Below are positions 35,240-45,093 of a stretch of 64,000 bases of DNA, in pieces. Within the stretch, counting starts at the first letter, position 1; each line of letters opens with the position of its first letter. The position numbers and the translations under genes are program-made. The stretch comes from Rhizobium vallis. Lineage in GTDB: Bacteria; Pseudomonadota; Alphaproteobacteria; Rhizobiales; Rhizobiaceae. Below the pieces are notes generated by a model that was not told the DNA's origin, did no database searches, and saw nothing but the letters and a program-made list of their open reading frames with translations. The stretch is from assembly GCF_003985155.1 (NCBI RefSeq), contig NZ_ML133687.1:682001-746000 (forward strand), read 5' to 3'.

Positions 35240-35337
35240 GGATTGTTCTCCTGCTGAATTGGCCCGTGAAAAGGTGTACCGGCGGTGGCGGCAACCATGC
35301 CGCCTGTGGCAAGCCCGAGGAAGTTTCGCCGGTTCAT
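35236..35337 (-). CDS. Orphan twin-arginine signal peptide ORF
   Basis: 33 codons plus stop. The product begins M-N-R-R-N-F-L-G-L-A-T-G-G-M, a textbook Tat signal (R-R-x-F-L plus moderate hydrophobic core and A-T-A-G), then ends after about ten polar residues. Its TGA overlaps the ATG of the VOC gene by the sequence ATGA. GAGGGGAC stands 11 bases before the ATG. It looks like the stump of a once-exported protein, or a coupled leader peptide. It is too short to be certain of expression. Confidence 0.5.
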   Translation of the reverse strand: MNRRNFLGLATGGMVAATAGTPFHGPIQQENNP

Positions 35338-35525
35338 TCTTTGATGTCCCCTCGGCTGCCGTACTTGCATCCTATATGGCGCATTCCGATTGTTCACAGA
35401 AGATCCGTTTCTGAGGATGAAGCGTTGAGTAAATGTTGACGATGACTTGCGCCCACTTGATCGCGGTCAATGTATCCATATCTTCTTTAGAGGAAGCTTA
35501 TGTATCTCAGTCATGGAGGGAAGCC

Positions 35526-35945
35526 ATGTACAGGAAAATCATAGTCGCGATCGCGCTCGGGGGCATCGAAAAGGGAGAAATGATCCTCCGCAAGGCCGCG
35601 AGCCTGCTCGACGACGGCGGCGAGATCATAGCGCTCAACGTCATCGAGGACGTGCCGACCTATGTCGCGATCGAACTGCCCGCCAACATGCTCGAGGACG
35701 CAATGAGGGACAGCCGCGACAAGCTAAAAGAGCTGATCGACGCAACCGGCATTGCCGCAACTGTCGAGATCCGCAATGGCCCGCCCGCCAAGGCGATCAT
35801 CTCGACCGCCGAGAGCCACCACGCCGACCTGATTATCGTCGCTTCGCACGTTCCGGACTTTTCCAACTACTTCATCGGCGCCACCGCCGACCGGGTGGTG
35901 CGCCACGCCAAATGCTCGGTGCTGGTCGACCGGCAGAAGGTTTGA
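35526..35945 (+). CDS. Universal stress protein, UspA family
   Basis: 139 aa single Usp domain: Y-R-K-I-I-V-A-I-A at the start, and the ATP-binding end motif seen as V-A-S-H-x(9)-G-A-T-A-D-R-V-V-R-H-A-K-C-S-V-L-V. The G-x2-G-x9-G(S/T) pattern is partly changed (G-A-T-A), so ATP binding is possible but not certain. GGAGGGAAGCC precedes the ATG. Cytosolic stress-induced protein; monocistronic by position. Confidence 0.9.
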   Translation: MYRKIIVAIALGGIEKGEMILRKAASLLDDGGEIIALNVIEDVPTYVAIELPANMLEDAMRDSRDKLKELIDATGIAATVEIRNGPPAKAIISTAESHHADLIIVASHVPDFSNYFIGATADRVVRHAKCSVLVDRQKV

Positions 35946-36091
35946 CGTATGCAGCTGCATTGCCGCTGGCTGTCAAAGGCCGGCAGGTTTGCGCCTGTCA
36001 CGAAGATTTACCGCCGCGCGGTTCGTCGCAGTTGCGCACCTGCCCGTTCGATGAGACGATCTTCTTCGGGTTGTGAAACGGATGGGCGTGC

Positions 36092-36760
36092 ATGGCCGAG
36101 TTCAACGGCATTCGCTGGGCTTACGACAGATACGAACTGATCGCCGACGGCATCGTTCACGGCGTCGGTCTGGTGCTGGCGCTGATCGGAGCGACGGTGC
36201 TAATCTTCTATGCGACGGTCTGGAGTTCCTATGGCGCACTTGCCGCCGCCTGGATCTACAGCATTGGGCTGGTGCTGACGCTTGCCATTTCCTTTTCCTA
36301 CAATGCCTGGCCCGTCTCGCGCACGAAATGGTATCTGCGCCGTTTCGATCATTCGGCGATTTTCATCCTGATCGCCGCCACCTATACGCCGTTTCTCGAA
36401 CGTGGCGCCGACGATCCGCTGCTCTTGTTCATGCTGATCGCGATCTGGCTGTTCGCTGTCGCCGGCATCGTCCTGAAATGCGTCTTTCCCGGGCGCTATG
36501 ACCGTTTGGCCATCCTGCTTTATCTCGCCATGGGTTGGAGTGGAGTTCTGGTCGCCGAACCCGTCGCCTCGCGCATTCCTTTCACCTCGATGTTGCTGAT
36601 CATCATCGGCGGCGTCCTCTATTCGCTCGGCGTCATCTTCCATGTCTGGGAGAAACTGCGCTTCCAGAACGCCATCTGGCACGGCTTCGTCGTCACGGCC
36701 GCTGCCGTGCACTATTCGGCCGTGCTCACCTGTTTCAGCCTGTCGGCGCCGGGTCTCTGA
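36092..36760 (+). CDS. Hemolysin III / TrhA-type (PAQR superfamily) membrane protein
   Basis: 222 aa with seven hydrophobic segments. Conserved residues of the family: the early E-x(3)-D-G-I-x-H-G-V-G motif (H at about 23), F-D-H-S-A-I-F-I-L-I-A-A-T-Y-T-P (about 85-100) and H-V-W-E at about 187 with a following H at 197. These form a zinc site in the PAQR fold. The name hemolysin III is historical; the role in bacteria concerns membrane energetics or lipid homeostasis. Confidence 0.9.
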   Translation: MAEFNGIRWAYDRYELIADGIVHGVGLVLALIGATVLIFYATVWSSYGALAAAWIYSIGLVLTLAISFSYNAWPVSRTKWYLRRFDHSAIFILIAATYTPFLERGADDPLLLFMLIAIWLFAVAGIVLKCVFPGRYDRLAILLYLAMGWSGVLVAEPVASRIPFTSMLLIIIGGVLYSLGVIFHVWEKLRFQNAIWHGFVVTAAAVHYSAVLTCFSLSAPGL

Positions 36761-36859
36761 ACCACGCCCGTTTGAGGATCTTCCGTCTTTCGCATTCGCC
36801 GTTTACATCTCTCGGGGCGGGGCGTATGCCACGCGGCAGTCAATTTGAACTGGGCAACC

Positions 36860-37375
36860 ATGACAGACGCCGTTCTCCTCCGCGACGCCACCGAGGCCGA
36901 TCTTCCCGCCATCCGCGATATCTACAATCATGCCGTCGAGCACACGACGGCGATCTGGAACGACACGCTGGTCGATCTCGAAAATCGGCTGGAATGGTTC
37001 AAGGCGCGTAAGGCGAGGGGCTTTCCTGTCATCGTTGCCGAGATATCAGGCAAGGTAGCGGGTTACGCCTCTTATGGCGACTGGCGCGCCTTCGACGGCT
37101 ACCGCCACACGGTCGAGCATTCCGTCTATGTCGACAAGGATTGCCGTGGCGCCGGCGTGGGCGAGCGCCTGATGCGGGAACTCATCGCGCGGGCCGCGGC
37201 CGGCAATATTCATGTAATGATCGCCGGCATAGAGGCGGAAAATGCGGCTTCGATCAGGCTGCATGAAAAGCTTGGTTTTCGCATCGCCGGCAGATTTTCC
37301 GAGGTCGGCACCAAGTTCGGCCGCTGGCTGGATCTTACCTGCATGGAGCTTCGCCTGCCCGGCAAGACGGATTGA
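36860..37375 (+). CDS. GNAT acetyltransferase, phosphinothricin/methionine sulfoximine type
   Basis: 171 aa. Opening R-D-A-T-E-A-D-L-P-A-I-R-D-I-Y-N-H-A-V, the H-T-V-E-H-S-V-Y-V-D-K and G-A-G-V-G-E-R-L-M acetyl-CoA loop (about 95-103) and the C-terminal E-K-L-G-F are those of the Pat/YncA group, which acetylate phosphinothricin, methionine sulfoximine or related glutamine-synthetase-like analogues. ATG at 36860 is used; a TTG 15 bases upstream is possible. The natural substrate is not known. Confidence 0.87.
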   Translation: MTDAVLLRDATEADLPAIRDIYNHAVEHTTAIWNDTLVDLENRLEWFKARKARGFPVIVAEISGKVAGYASYGDWRAFDGYRHTVEHSVYVDKDCRGAGVGERLMRELIARAAAGNIHVMIAGIEAENAASIRLHEKLGFRIAGRFSEVGTKFGRWLDLTCMELRLPGKTD

Positions 37376-37522
37376 TCCGCCTGCCTGGCAAGACTGGCTG
37401 ATCCGGCAAATCGATCGTCGGCACGTTCGCCATCTTTTTATTGTAGCCTGAGCTGTGTAGAAATGAACGGCGGCCTGCTTCGCCAGAGGTCGCCTGAAAG
37501 CGTCATGGAGGTGAACAGTTCA

Positions 37523-38224
37523 ATGGCAATGCCCAGATCGCCGCTCGGCCTCTTTGCCTTCGTTCTTCTTGCCTTTGCCCCGATCTCCACGCGAGCTGCC
37601 GATTGCGGCAGCACGGCGTCGCCGAAGCTCGACTGGCAGGAATGCACCAAGAAGAACCTGATGCTGCAGGACAGTGATCTCGAAGGCGCCAATCTCTACG
37701 GCACCGATTTCTCGCTGACCGATCTCGCCGGCGCAAACTTCAAATCCGCCAATCTCGAGAAAGCGACGCTGGTGCGCGCCTCGCTCGAGGGTGCCCACGC
37801 CGAAGGCGCCAATTTCGCCAAAACAGAGGCCTATCGCGCCAGCTTCACCAATATCGTGGCCGACGGTGCCTCCTTTGCCGGCGCTGAGCTGCAGCGTGCC
37901 AATTTTGCCGGCGCGCGGCTCTCCGGCGCCACTTTCGAAAAGGCCGAGCTGGGCCGCGCCGATTTCGACAAGGCGGTGCTGACAGGAGCGAGATTCTCTT
38001 TCGCCAATCTCTCCCGTGCCGATCTCTCCGGGGCGACCTTTGAGGGCCCGGCCGCGTTCGACCGCGCCTTCATGTTCCTGACCCGCATCGAGGGCCTTGA
38101 CCTCTCGGCCGCAGCCGGGCTCGAGCAGGCGCAGATCGACCTTGCCTGCGGCAACGCCTCGACAAAGCTACCGGCTGGCCTCTCCACACCCGCAACATGG
38201 CCTTGTCCCGCCGATCACGAGTGA
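37523..38224 (+). CDS. Secreted pentapeptide-repeat protein
   Basis: 233 aa. Signal peptide of about 26 residues (R-S-P-L-G-L-F-A-F-V-L-L-A-F-A-P, cut near T-R-A). From about residue 50 to 185 the sequence repeats A(D/N)LxxA/F blocks, for example G-A-N-L-Y-G-T-D-F, A-N-F-K-S-A-N-L, G-A-S-F-A-G-A-E-L, giving roughly 27 pentapeptides and a right-handed beta-helix. A final segment has two cysteines (L-A-C-G-N and W-P-C-P). The ATG at 37523 is preferred since GGAGG lies at 37507-37511, though an ATG at 37505 is also in frame. Periplasmic; function unknown. Confidence 0.85.
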   Translation: MAMPRSPLGLFAFVLLAFAPISTRAADCGSTASPKLDWQECTKKNLMLQDSDLEGANLYGTDFSLTDLAGANFKSANLEKATLVRASLEGAHAEGANFAKTEAYRASFTNIVADGASFAGAELQRANFAGARLSGATFEKAELGRADFDKAVLTGARFSFANLSRADLSGATFEGPAAFDRAFMFLTRIEGLDLSAAAGLEQAQIDLACGNASTKLPAGLSTPATWPCPADHE

Positions 38225-38254
38225 TCGGCGAACCGGCGTCTTCGGCCGTCAGCT

Positions 38255-38782
38255 CTATGTCCAGTCCGTGATGGAGAGGTAGAACTCCATTCTGCCGCCT
38301 TCGGGAGGTACCGGTTTGACGAATGTCTCCCGCCGCCGATGCACCCGCTCGGCAACGCGCCCGGAGGGGATGTTGTCGGGCCGGACGATCGAGACGATGC
38401 GCGCAAGGCCAAGGGCGTCAAGAGCGTGGTCCCGGCAGGCAGTGGCCGCCTCGACGGCGTAGCCCTTGCCCCAATGATCGCGCCAGAGGTGGTAGCCGAT
38501 CTCGGGTTCCATGCCGGCGGATGTTTCCTGCAGCGTGATGCCGCAATCGCCCAGCAATGCGCCGCTCTCTCGGTCAACCACGGCCCAGAGGCCGAAACCG
38601 TGATTGGCGTAGCTGTCGAATGCGAGCCTTCGAAACCAGCTTTCGGTTTCCTCGAAGGTCTTTATTCCGGGGTAATAGCGCATGCATTCCTCATCGCCGA
38701 AAATGCGGTGGAGGAACGGCAGGTCGCCAAGTGTGATCTCCCTCAGTCTCAGCCGGTCGGTGCTCAGGATATCTCGCGCCAT
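38255..38782 (-). CDS. RimJ/RimL-type GNAT acetyltransferase
   Basis: 175 aa. Begins with the usual S-T-D-R-L-R-L-R-E-I-T of RimJ/RimL and YjcK-like enzymes, followed by I-G-Y-H-L-W-R-D-H-W-G-K-G-Y-A-V-E-A acetyl-CoA loop (about 96-113) and R-P-D-N-I-P-S near 138. Acetylates an N-terminus or small amine; target unknown. It lies 108 bases downstream of msrB on the same strand. Confidence 0.85.
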   Translation of the reverse strand: MARDILSTDRLRLREITLGDLPFLHRIFGDEECMRYYPGIKTFEETESWFRRLAFDSYANHGFGLWAVVDRESGALLGDCGITLQETSAGMEPEIGYHLWRDHWGKGYAVEAATACRDHALDALGLARIVSIVRPDNIPSGRVAERVHRRRETFVKPVPPEGGRMEFYLSITDWT

Positions 38783-38890
38783 CGGCCTTTTCCTGCAGGT
38801 GGGATTAAGGGCTCATCGACAGCGCGAGGAACCGAGAAATCAGCGGCCCATCGCACGGGATGAGCCGCTTGCCGAACACAGGCCCGGTGC

Positions 38891-39304
38891 TTACTTCCCG
38901 GGCTCGAACACCATGGCGTGCCCGTTGATGCAGTAGCGCAGGCCAGTCGGCGGCGGGCCGTCCGGGAAGACGTGGCCAAGATGGGCGTCGCAGGTGCCGC
39001 AGCGGATTTCGGTGCGCACCATGCCATAAGTGGTGTCGCGATGCTCGCTCACCGCATCAGGCGACACCGCTTCGAAATAGCTCGGCCAGCCGCAGCCGGC
39101 ATCGAATTTCGTGTCGGAGCGAAAGAGCGGCGCGTTGCAGCCGACACAACGGTAAAGCCCCGTCTCGAAAGAATCCCAGTAGGGGCCGGTGAAGGCGCGC
39201 TCGGTGCCGTGCTGGCGCGTGATGCGGTATTGCTCGGGGGTGAGCTGCTCTTTCCATTCGGCATCGGTCTTGTTGATCTTGGCGGTGGTTGCAGTTTCGG
39301 ACAT
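38891..39304 (-). CDS. msrB: Peptide-methionine (R)-S-oxide reductase
   Basis: 137 aa cytosolic MsrB. Zinc is held by C53-x-x-C56 and C102-x-x-C105. The catalytic cysteine is C125 in L-R-Y-C-I-N-G, and C71 in C-G-W-P-S can act as the resolving residue. It reduces methionine-R-sulfoxide in oxidised proteins with thioredoxin. No fused MsrA domain. GGAGCACG precedes the ATG at 39304. Confidence 0.95.
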   Translation of the reverse strand: MSETATTAKINKTDAEWKEQLTPEQYRITRQHGTERAFTGPYWDSFETGLYRCVGCNAPLFRSDTKFDAGCGWPSYFEAVSPDAVSEHRDTTYGMVRTEIRCGTCDAHLGHVFPDGPPPTGLRYCINGHAMVFEPGK

Positions 39305-39492
39305 GACGTGCTCCTTTCGCCGAGGGGCGGTTCCGTTTCGCGCAAAATGTGGTGCGCCGTCTGCGATTCATCAAGTCTTGGGCACTATCCTGCCCAATTC
39401 GCGGCGTACCGCAATTGGGAGAAGGCGGTTGTTTTTATATCCGTTAGAAATTTTCCGTTAGGGTTAATAGGGCATGCATTGGAGAGTCACTG

Positions 39493-39708
39493 TTGTTTGA
39501 AGCTGCAATCTTCCTGCTCTACGTCCTGGTGGCCGTGGCCGCCATGGCGGTCACGATGTTGGAAGGCTGGGCCAACCACGACGGCTTGACGCTGCATCGT
39601 CTCGCCGGGCTCTTTGCCTGCCTCGTCTGGCCGCTGACGCTTTTGCTCTTTATCCTGCACGGCTGCCTCGCCCGGCTGCTGACGCGCCTTTCCCGGACGA
39701 TGGCCTGA
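39493..39708 (+). CDS. Small membrane protein, TTG start
   Basis: 71 aa predicted from TTG at 39493 with GGAGAG 7-12 bases upstream. Two hydrophobic helices (about residues 3-24 and 37-58) separated by the polar L-E-G-W-A-N-H-D-G-L-T, and a basic C-terminus (R-L-L-T-R-L-S-R). No family recognised. Not co-directional overlap with neighbours; the gene stands 129 bases before mrpA. Expression and TTG start are inferred. Confidence 0.5.
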   Translation: MFEAAIFLLYVLVAVAAMAVTMLEGWANHDGLTLHRLAGLFACLVWPLTLLLFILHGCLARLLTRLSRTMA

Positions 39709-39837
39709 TACGCTTCGAACATCGCCCTGCAGCTTCGCCCTGTGATCGAAATTGCTTGAGGCCCTCTACCATTTCGCCTAAGTCAGAAGATGAGCTGGCC
39801 CCGCCGGCCTTCGTCTGTTGCCGGTAGAGGAGGAGAC

Positions 39838-42204
39838 ATGGCCGATGTCACGGCTTTGACATTTCTGGCCTTGTGTCTGCCGCTCGCCGGCGCTCTCGCT
39901 GCTCCCTTCGTCATCCGCGTCTTCGGGGCAAACGGTGCCTGGCTCCTGGCGATCGCTCCTTTGCTTGCCTTCCTGCATTTCCTGCGTTTCGTTCCCGTTA
40001 TCGCGCGCGGCGAGGCCGTCGCCGGCGGTTATGCCTGGGTGCCGAGCTATGATCTTTCCTTCTCCTGGTTCCTCGACGGCCTGTCGCTGGCTTTCGCGCT
40101 TCTGATCACCGGCATCGGCACGCTGATCGTACTCTATGCCGGCGGTTATCTCAGAGGTCACAAGGATCAAGGCCGCTTCTTCTCCTTCATCTTCCTCTTC
40201 ATGGGGGCGATGCTCGGCGTCGTCGTTTCCGACAGTTTCCTGATGTTCTTCATCTTCTGGGAACTGACATCGATCACCTCCTTCCTGCTGATCGGCTTCG
40301 ATCACGAGCGCGAGGCGGCTCGCCGGGCAGCGCTGCAGGCGCTGGTCGTTACGGGCGGGGGAGGTTTGTTCCTGTTGGCCGGCCTGCTGCTCCTTTGGAA
40401 CATGTCAGGCGTCACGCAGTTGTCGCTGCTCATCGGATCTGGCGATGTCGTGCGCGAGAGCCCGCTCTATCTCGCCGCTCTCATTCTGGTCCTCGTCGGC
40501 GCCTTCACCAAATCGGCGCAATTTCCCTTTCATTTCTGGCTGCCGAACGCCATGGAGGCGCCGACGCCGGTTTCGGCCTACCTCCATTCGGCCACCATGG
40601 TGAAGGCAGGCGTCTATCTGCTGATGCGGCTTAATCCGGTCATGGGCGCGACACCTGCCTGGGAAATCCTTCTGCCCTTCTTCGGTGGGTTGACGCTGGT
40701 GGTCGGCGCCGTGCTCGCCATCGGGCAGACGGACCTCAAGCTCAAGCTCGCCTATACCACCGTCTCCTCGCTTGGCTTGCTCGTCCTGCTGGTCGGCTTC
40801 GGTTCGGAATATGCGGTGGAGGCGGCGGCGCTCTATCTGGTGGCGCATTCGCTCTTCAAGGGCGCGCTCTTCATGGTCGCCGGCATCATTGATCATGAGA
40901 CCGGCACGCGCGATATCACCAGGCTCGGTGGCCTGATGCGGGCGATGCCGCTGACGGCGATCATCGCGCTTGCGGCCGCATTCTCCATGGCCGGCCTGCC
41001 GCCTTTCTTCGGTTTTCTCGCCAAGGAGGAGATCTATGCGGCGCTCGCCGGTAGCGATATTCGCGCGCTCACCTTTACTTCGATCGTCGTCTTCGGCAAT
41101 GCGCTGATGTTCGCCGTCGCCTTCGCCGTGGCGCTGAAGCCCTTTCTCGGACGATCGGTGGAGACGCCGAAACATCCGCACGAAGCGCCCGTCCTGCTCT
41201 GGCTCGGCCCGGCCATCCTCGCTGTCCTTGGTTTCTTTGCGGCAGTCTTTTCGAGCTCTACTCATGCAGCCCTGTCCTCGCCGATATCGGCCGCCATCCG
41301 CCAGAGCCCGGTCGACATCGACATCTCGCTCGCGCCGCATATCGGCCTGCCGCTGGCGCTCTCCGTCCTGACCGTGCTGCTCGGCATCGGCGTCTACTGG
41401 CAGTTCGCCCGCGCCCGCTCGCTGATGACAGTCCTTTTGCGCGCAGCGGGACGGGGGCCGGATCACGGTTTCGACCTTGCCGTCTCGGGTCTCGTCCGCC
41501 TCGCCGGCCGCATCACGCGTTTTACCCAGCCGGGGCGGCTCGATATCTATGTTACCTGCACCTTCGTCTGCGTCGCAGCTATCCTGTTGGTACCGCCCAT
41601 CGTCTATGTCGAACTGCCGCGCCTTCCCGTCTGGCCGGCCGATGTCAGGCTCCATGAATGGGCGGTGTTCCTGATCGCCGCCGTAGGCCTTGCCGGCGTG
41701 CTCATCGCCCGCGACCGGCTGACGGCGATCGTCTCGCTCGGCATTCAGGGTTTCGCTGTCTCCATCATCTTCCTGCTGTTCGGCGCACCGGATCTATCCT
41801 TCACCCAGTTCATGGTCGAAACCCTTTCGGTGGTCATCCTTGCCCTCGTCATGACCAGGCTTCGCCTCGTCGCCGCAGACCGGCGCCCATTCGGCCGCCG
41901 GATTTTCGACGGCACCCTCGCGCTTGGCTGCGGCCTCGGCTTTACGCTTTTGCTGATGCGGGCGACGCAGATGCCGTTCAACGATGCGCTGACGGCCTTC
42001 TTCAACACCTATTCCAAATCGATTGCCCACGGCGCCAATGTGGTCAACGTCATCATCGTCGATTTCCGCGGCACCGACACGCTCGGCGAAATCGCCGTTG
42101 TCGCGGTCACTGGCCTTGCCATCCTGGCGCTGATCCGCATCCGCGCCGGCACGGAGCGCAAGCTTGCCGCCAATGATCCCCACGCAATCGAGGCGGAGGG
42201 CTGA
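39838..42204 (+). CDS. mrpA: Mrp-type Na+/H+ or K+/H+ antiporter subunit A
   Basis: 788 aa, twenty or so membrane helices. It holds the NuoL/proton-translocating domain, with E in [13 protein letters not shown] (about 143), [10 protein letters not shown] (about 223-232) and the H-S-A-T-M-V-K-A-G channel lysine, then the MrpA C-terminal domain ending in [10 protein letters not shown] (about 744-758). The complex exchanges Na+ or K+ for protons in the inner membrane and supports pH and salt tolerance; the rhizobial homologue is called Pha. GAGGAGGAGAC precedes the ATG. First gene of mrpABCDEFG. Confidence 0.95.
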   Translation: MADVTALTFLALCLPLAGALAAPFVIRVFGANGAWLLAIAPLLAFLHFLRFVPVIARGEAVAGGYAWVPSYDLSFSWFLDGLSLAFALLITGIGTLIVLYAGGYLRGHKDQGRFFSFIFLFMGAMLGVVVSDSFLMFFIFWELTSITSFLLIGFDHEREAARRAALQALVVTGGGGLFLLAGLLLLWNMSGVTQLSLLIGSGDVVRESPLYLAALILVLVGAFTKSAQFPFHFWLPNAMEAPTPVSAYLHSATMVKAGVYLLMRLNPVMGATPAWEILLPFFGGLTLVVGAVLAIGQTDLKLKLAYTTVSSLGLLVLLVGFGSEYAVEAAALYLVAHSLFKGALFMVAGIIDHETGTRDITRLGGLMRAMPLTAIIALAAAFSMAGLPPFFGFLAKEEIYAALAGSDIRALTFTSIVVFGNALMFAVAFAVALKPFLGRSVETPKHPHEAPVLLWLGPAILAVLGFFAAVFSSSTHAALSSPISAAIRQSPVDIDISLAPHIGLPLALSVLTVLLGIGVYWQFARARSLMTVLLRAAGRGPDHGFDLAVSGLVRLAGRITRFTQPGRLDIYVTCTFVCVAAILLVPPIVYVELPRLPVWPADVRLHEWAVFLIAAVGLAGVLIARDRLTAIVSLGIQGFAVSIIFLLFGAPDLSFTQFMVETLSVVILALVMTRLRLVAADRRPFGRRIFDGTLALGCGLGFTLLLMRATQMPFNDALTAFFNTYSKSIAHGANVVNVIIVDFRGTDTLGEIAVVAVTGLAILALIRIRAGTERKLAANDPHAIEAEG

Positions 42205-42208
42205 TCGC

Positions 42209-42628
42209 GTGAACACCCTGATCTTCCGCACCGTCGCTCCGTTCCTCACCGCGCTAATGCTGTTTTTTTCGGTCTTCGTGCTGTTGCGCGGCCATAACGA
42301 GCCGGGCGGCGGCTTCATCGGCGGGCTGATCGCAGCCTCTGGACTTGCGGTCTACGGCATTGCTCGCGGCGTTTCCGCCGTTCGCCGCGCATTGTTCTTC
42401 CATCCGCTATCGATTGCCGGCGCCGGCTTGCTGCTTTCGACGATGGCGGGTCTTCTCTCGATCTTCTTTGCGGTTCCCTTCATGACTGGTCTCTGGATCT
42501 ATCCGAAACCTTTCGGCGTGGAGGTGCCGCTGTCGAGCGTCCTGCTCTTCGATGTCGGCGTCTACCTGGTCGTGCTCGGCGCCATCACGTCGATCGCGCT
42601 GGCGCTTGAGGAAAAGGAGGTGGAATGA
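42209..42628 (+). CDS. mrpB: Mrp antiporter subunit B
   Basis: 139 aa, four membrane helices. Family segment [11 protein letters not shown] at about 31-41 is the hallmark of MrpB. GTG at 42209 (V-N-T-L-I-F-R) with GGCGGAGGG upstream gives the normal length; an in-frame ATG at 42164 would overlap mrpA. Subunit B sits beside A in the complex. Confidence 0.93.
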   Translation: MNTLIFRTVAPFLTALMLFFSVFVLLRGHNEPGGGFIGGLIAASGLAVYGIARGVSAVRRALFFHPLSIAGAGLLLSTMAGLLSIFFAVPFMTGLWIYPKPFGVEVPLSSVLLFDVGVYLVVLGAITSIALALEEKEVE

Positions 42629-43005
42629 TGGAGCCGCTTCTGGCGATCCTCGTCGGCCTGTTCTTTGCCGCCGCGGTCTATCTGATGTTGTCGAAATTCT
42701 CGATCCGCATCATGCTCGGCATCGCCATCCTCGGCAACGCCGTCAACCTCCTGCTCTTTACATCAGGCCGGCTGACCCGCGAAGTGCCGCCGATCATCCC
42801 GGCGGGTCTCGACGCCTTGCCCTCCGGCACGGCGAACCCGCTGCCGCAGGCGCTCATCCTGACGGCGATCGTCATCTCCTTCTCTTTCCTCGCCTTCCTG
42901 CTGGTGCTGACCTACCGCGCCTATCAGGACCTCGGCACCGACAACACCGGCGAAATGCATGCCGCCGAGCCCGACGACCGGCCGCTGCCGCCATTGGGGT
43001 ATTGA
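42625..43005 (+). CDS. mrpC: Mrp antiporter subunit C (NuoK-like)
   Basis: 126 aa, three membrane helices. NuoK-like core with [12 protein letters not shown] (about 33-44). ATGATG at 42625 overlaps the stop of mrpB as ATGA-type coupling; the second ATG (42628) is equally possible. The tail of about 25 residues after the last helix is cytosolic and acidic. Confidence 0.93.
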   Translation: MMEPLLAILVGLFFAAAVYLMLSKFSIRIMLGIAILGNAVNLLLFTSGRLTREVPPIIPAGLDALPSGTANPLPQALILTAIVISFSFLAFLLVLTYRAYQDLGTDNTGEMHAAEPDDRPLPPLGY

Positions 43006-43072
43006 GGCAGATGCTGCTGCGGACGGTGACCCCAAGGCAAGCCCTCTCTCGCGACAGCGGAGGCGCCATCTG

Positions 43073-44623
43073 ATGGCCGCCCCCACGCCCCCCATCGATC
43101 TCTCCGCCGCCATGATCACCGCCCCGGTGTCGATCGGGCATTGGCTCGCCATCCTGCCAGTCGCCCATTGCATCACGCTCGGCGCCGTTCTGCTGATGCT
43201 GCGCGCCTATCCCCGCCTGCAGGCCTGGCTTGCCATATCAGGTTTAGGGCTGCTGGCGTTGATGGATGCGGCGCTGCTCGCCAAGGTCGCGGCCGAGGGA
43301 CCGTTCACCATGGTCATGGGTCGGTGGCTGCCGCCCTTCGGCATCGCCTTCACCGTCGATCTCTTCGGCGCGTTGATGGCGTTCACCGCAGCCCTTGCCG
43401 CTCTCGCCGGCGGCATCTATGCGCTGGCCGATATTGGTGAAAGCGGCCGACGTTACGGTTTCTTCCCACTGCTCATGCTTTTGATGGCAGGCGTCACCGG
43501 CGCCTTTATGACCGGCGATATCTTCAATCTCTATGTCTGGTTCGAGGTGCTGCTGATCTCGTCCTTCGGGCTGATCATCCTTGGCTCCGAACGCGAGCAG
43601 ATCGACGGCGCGCTGAAATATGCGGTACTCAATCTCATCGCCACGACTTTGTTTCTGGCCGGCGTCGGCATCCTCTATGCCATCTTCGGCACGCTCAACA
43701 TGGCCGATATCGCCGCAAAGGCGAGGGATTTGCGCGGCGTGGCGCCGCTGATGACGCTCGCAAGCCTCTTCCTGCTCGCCTTTGGCATGAAGGCAGCGGC
43801 ATTTCCGGTCAATTTCTGGCTGCCGGCCTCCTACCATACGCCGCGCATCGTCGTCTCCGCGCTCTTTGCCGGCTTGCTCACCAAGGTCGGCATCTACGCG
43901 CTGATCCGGGTGATGGTCATGCTGTTGCCGGTCGAGCGAGAAGAACTGGGCTTCCTGATCGCGCTCGCCGCGGCCGCGACCATTCTCGTCAGCGCCCTCG
44001 GCGCGCTTGCCGAAAACGATATCCGCAGGCTGTTCGGGTATGTCGTCATCTCGGGCATCGGCAACATGCTTGCCGGCGTGGCCCTCGGCGGGCCTGGCGG
44101 CATCAGCGGCGCGGTCTTCTATGCGGTCCATTCCATGGTGCTGATGACGGCGCTCTATCTTGCCGCCGGCGAGATCGCCCGGCGCGGCGGCGGCTTTTCG
44201 CTCTCGGCTCTCGGCGGGCTCTATAGGCAAAGCGGCGGTTTCACCGCGGTCTCCTTCGTGCTCTTCCTTGCCGCCTGCGGTCTGCCGCCCTTTTCGGGTT
44301 TCTGGCCGAAAGTCATCCTCGTCAAAGCCTCCCTCGATCTCGGCGCCTGGTGGCTGGCGACCTCGATCCTCACGGGAGGTTTTCTGACGACGATCGCCTT
44401 CGGACGCCTCTTCCTGCTCGTCTACTGGCGGCCCGCGCCGATGGCACTCGCCCCATCGAGGACATGCTGGCGCACCGGTCTGCCGCTCGCCGCGTTGACG
44501 GCGCTGGTCGTCGGTTTCGGCATCATGCCGGAACAGTTGTTGCGATTGTCGCAGTCGGCCGCTGCCGGTCTCGTCGATCGTCAGGCCTATCTTGATTCAG
44601 TCTTTCCGGGAGGCGCGCCGTGA
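43073..44623 (+). CDS. mrpD: Mrp antiporter subunit D (NuoM/N-like)
   Basis: 516 aa, about fourteen helices. Proton-pump motifs: E in V-W-F-E-V-L-L-I-S (about 156), K in M-K-A-A-A-F-P-V-N-F-W-L-P (about 239) and K in G-L-L-T-K-V-G-I-Y-A-L (about 269). The ATG at 43073 with GCGGAGGCGCC upstream is chosen; it leaves a 67-base gap after mrpC, the only such gap in the operon. Confidence 0.95.
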   Translation: MAAPTPPIDLSAAMITAPVSIGHWLAILPVAHCITLGAVLLMLRAYPRLQAWLAISGLGLLALMDAALLAKVAAEGPFTMVMGRWLPPFGIAFTVDLFGALMAFTAALAALAGGIYALADIGESGRRYGFFPLLMLLMAGVTGAFMTGDIFNLYVWFEVLLISSFGLIILGSEREQIDGALKYAVLNLIATTLFLAGVGILYAIFGTLNMADIAAKARDLRGVAPLMTLASLFLLAFGMKAAAFPVNFWLPASYHTPRIVVSALFAGLLTKVGIYALIRVMVMLLPVEREELGFLIALAAAATILVSALGALAENDIRRLFGYVVISGIGNMLAGVALGGPGGISGAVFYAVHSMVLMTALYLAAGEIARRGGGFSLSALGGLYRQSGGFTAVSFVLFLAACGLPPFSGFWPKVILVKASLDLGAWWLATSILTGGFLTTIAFGRLFLLVYWRPAPMALAPSRTCWRTGLPLAALTALVVGFGIMPEQLLRLSQSAAAGLVDRQAYLDSVFPGGAP

Positions 44624-45093
44624 CGGCTTTCCTCTTCAGGCTGCTGCTTGCCATTGGCTGGGTCGCCGTCACCGGCAGCGCCTCGCTGCTCAATCTCATC
44701 TTCGGCTTCCTGCTCGGGGCGTTCGCACTCTTCATCATTCGCGAACCCCTCGGCGGCAAGACCTATCCGCGTCGCGTTTGGCCCGTACTCTCGCTCGCTG
44801 CTCTGTTCCTTAAGGAGTTGTCGCTGTCGGCCTGGAGGGTCACGGTCACTGTCCTCTCACCCGACATGAAGCTGAAGCCCGGTATCTTCGCTTTCCCTCT
44901 GACGGTGACGAGCGATTTCGAGATCACTCTTCTCGCAAATCTCATCACGCTGACGCCAGGCACGCTTTCGGTCGACGTCTCCGCAGATCGCCGCACGCTC
45001 TATGTTCACGCGCTCGATTGTTCCGATCCCGAGGCGACAAGACGGAATATCGCCAACGGTTTCGAACGCAAGATCAGGGAGGCCTTCCGGTGA
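44620..45093 (+). CDS. mrpE: Mrp antiporter subunit E
   Basis: 157 aa. Two N-terminal helices, then a soluble domain with [19 protein letters not shown] (about 107-125), the mark of MrpE. Starts at GTG 44620 overlapping the mrpD TGA (GTGA), with GGGAGGCGCG upstream, so translation is coupled. Confidence 0.93.
   Translation: MTAFLFRLLLAIGWVAVTGSASLLNLIFGFLLGAFALFIIREPLGGKTYPRRVWPVLSLAALFLKELSLSAWRVTVTVLSPDMKLKPGIFAFPLTVTSDFEITLLANLITLTPGTLSVDVSADRRTLYVHALDCSDPEATRRNIANGFERKIREAFR

Noticed and set aside
40405-41655. 416-codon minus-strand ORF
   Set aside because: Antisense shadow of mrpA.
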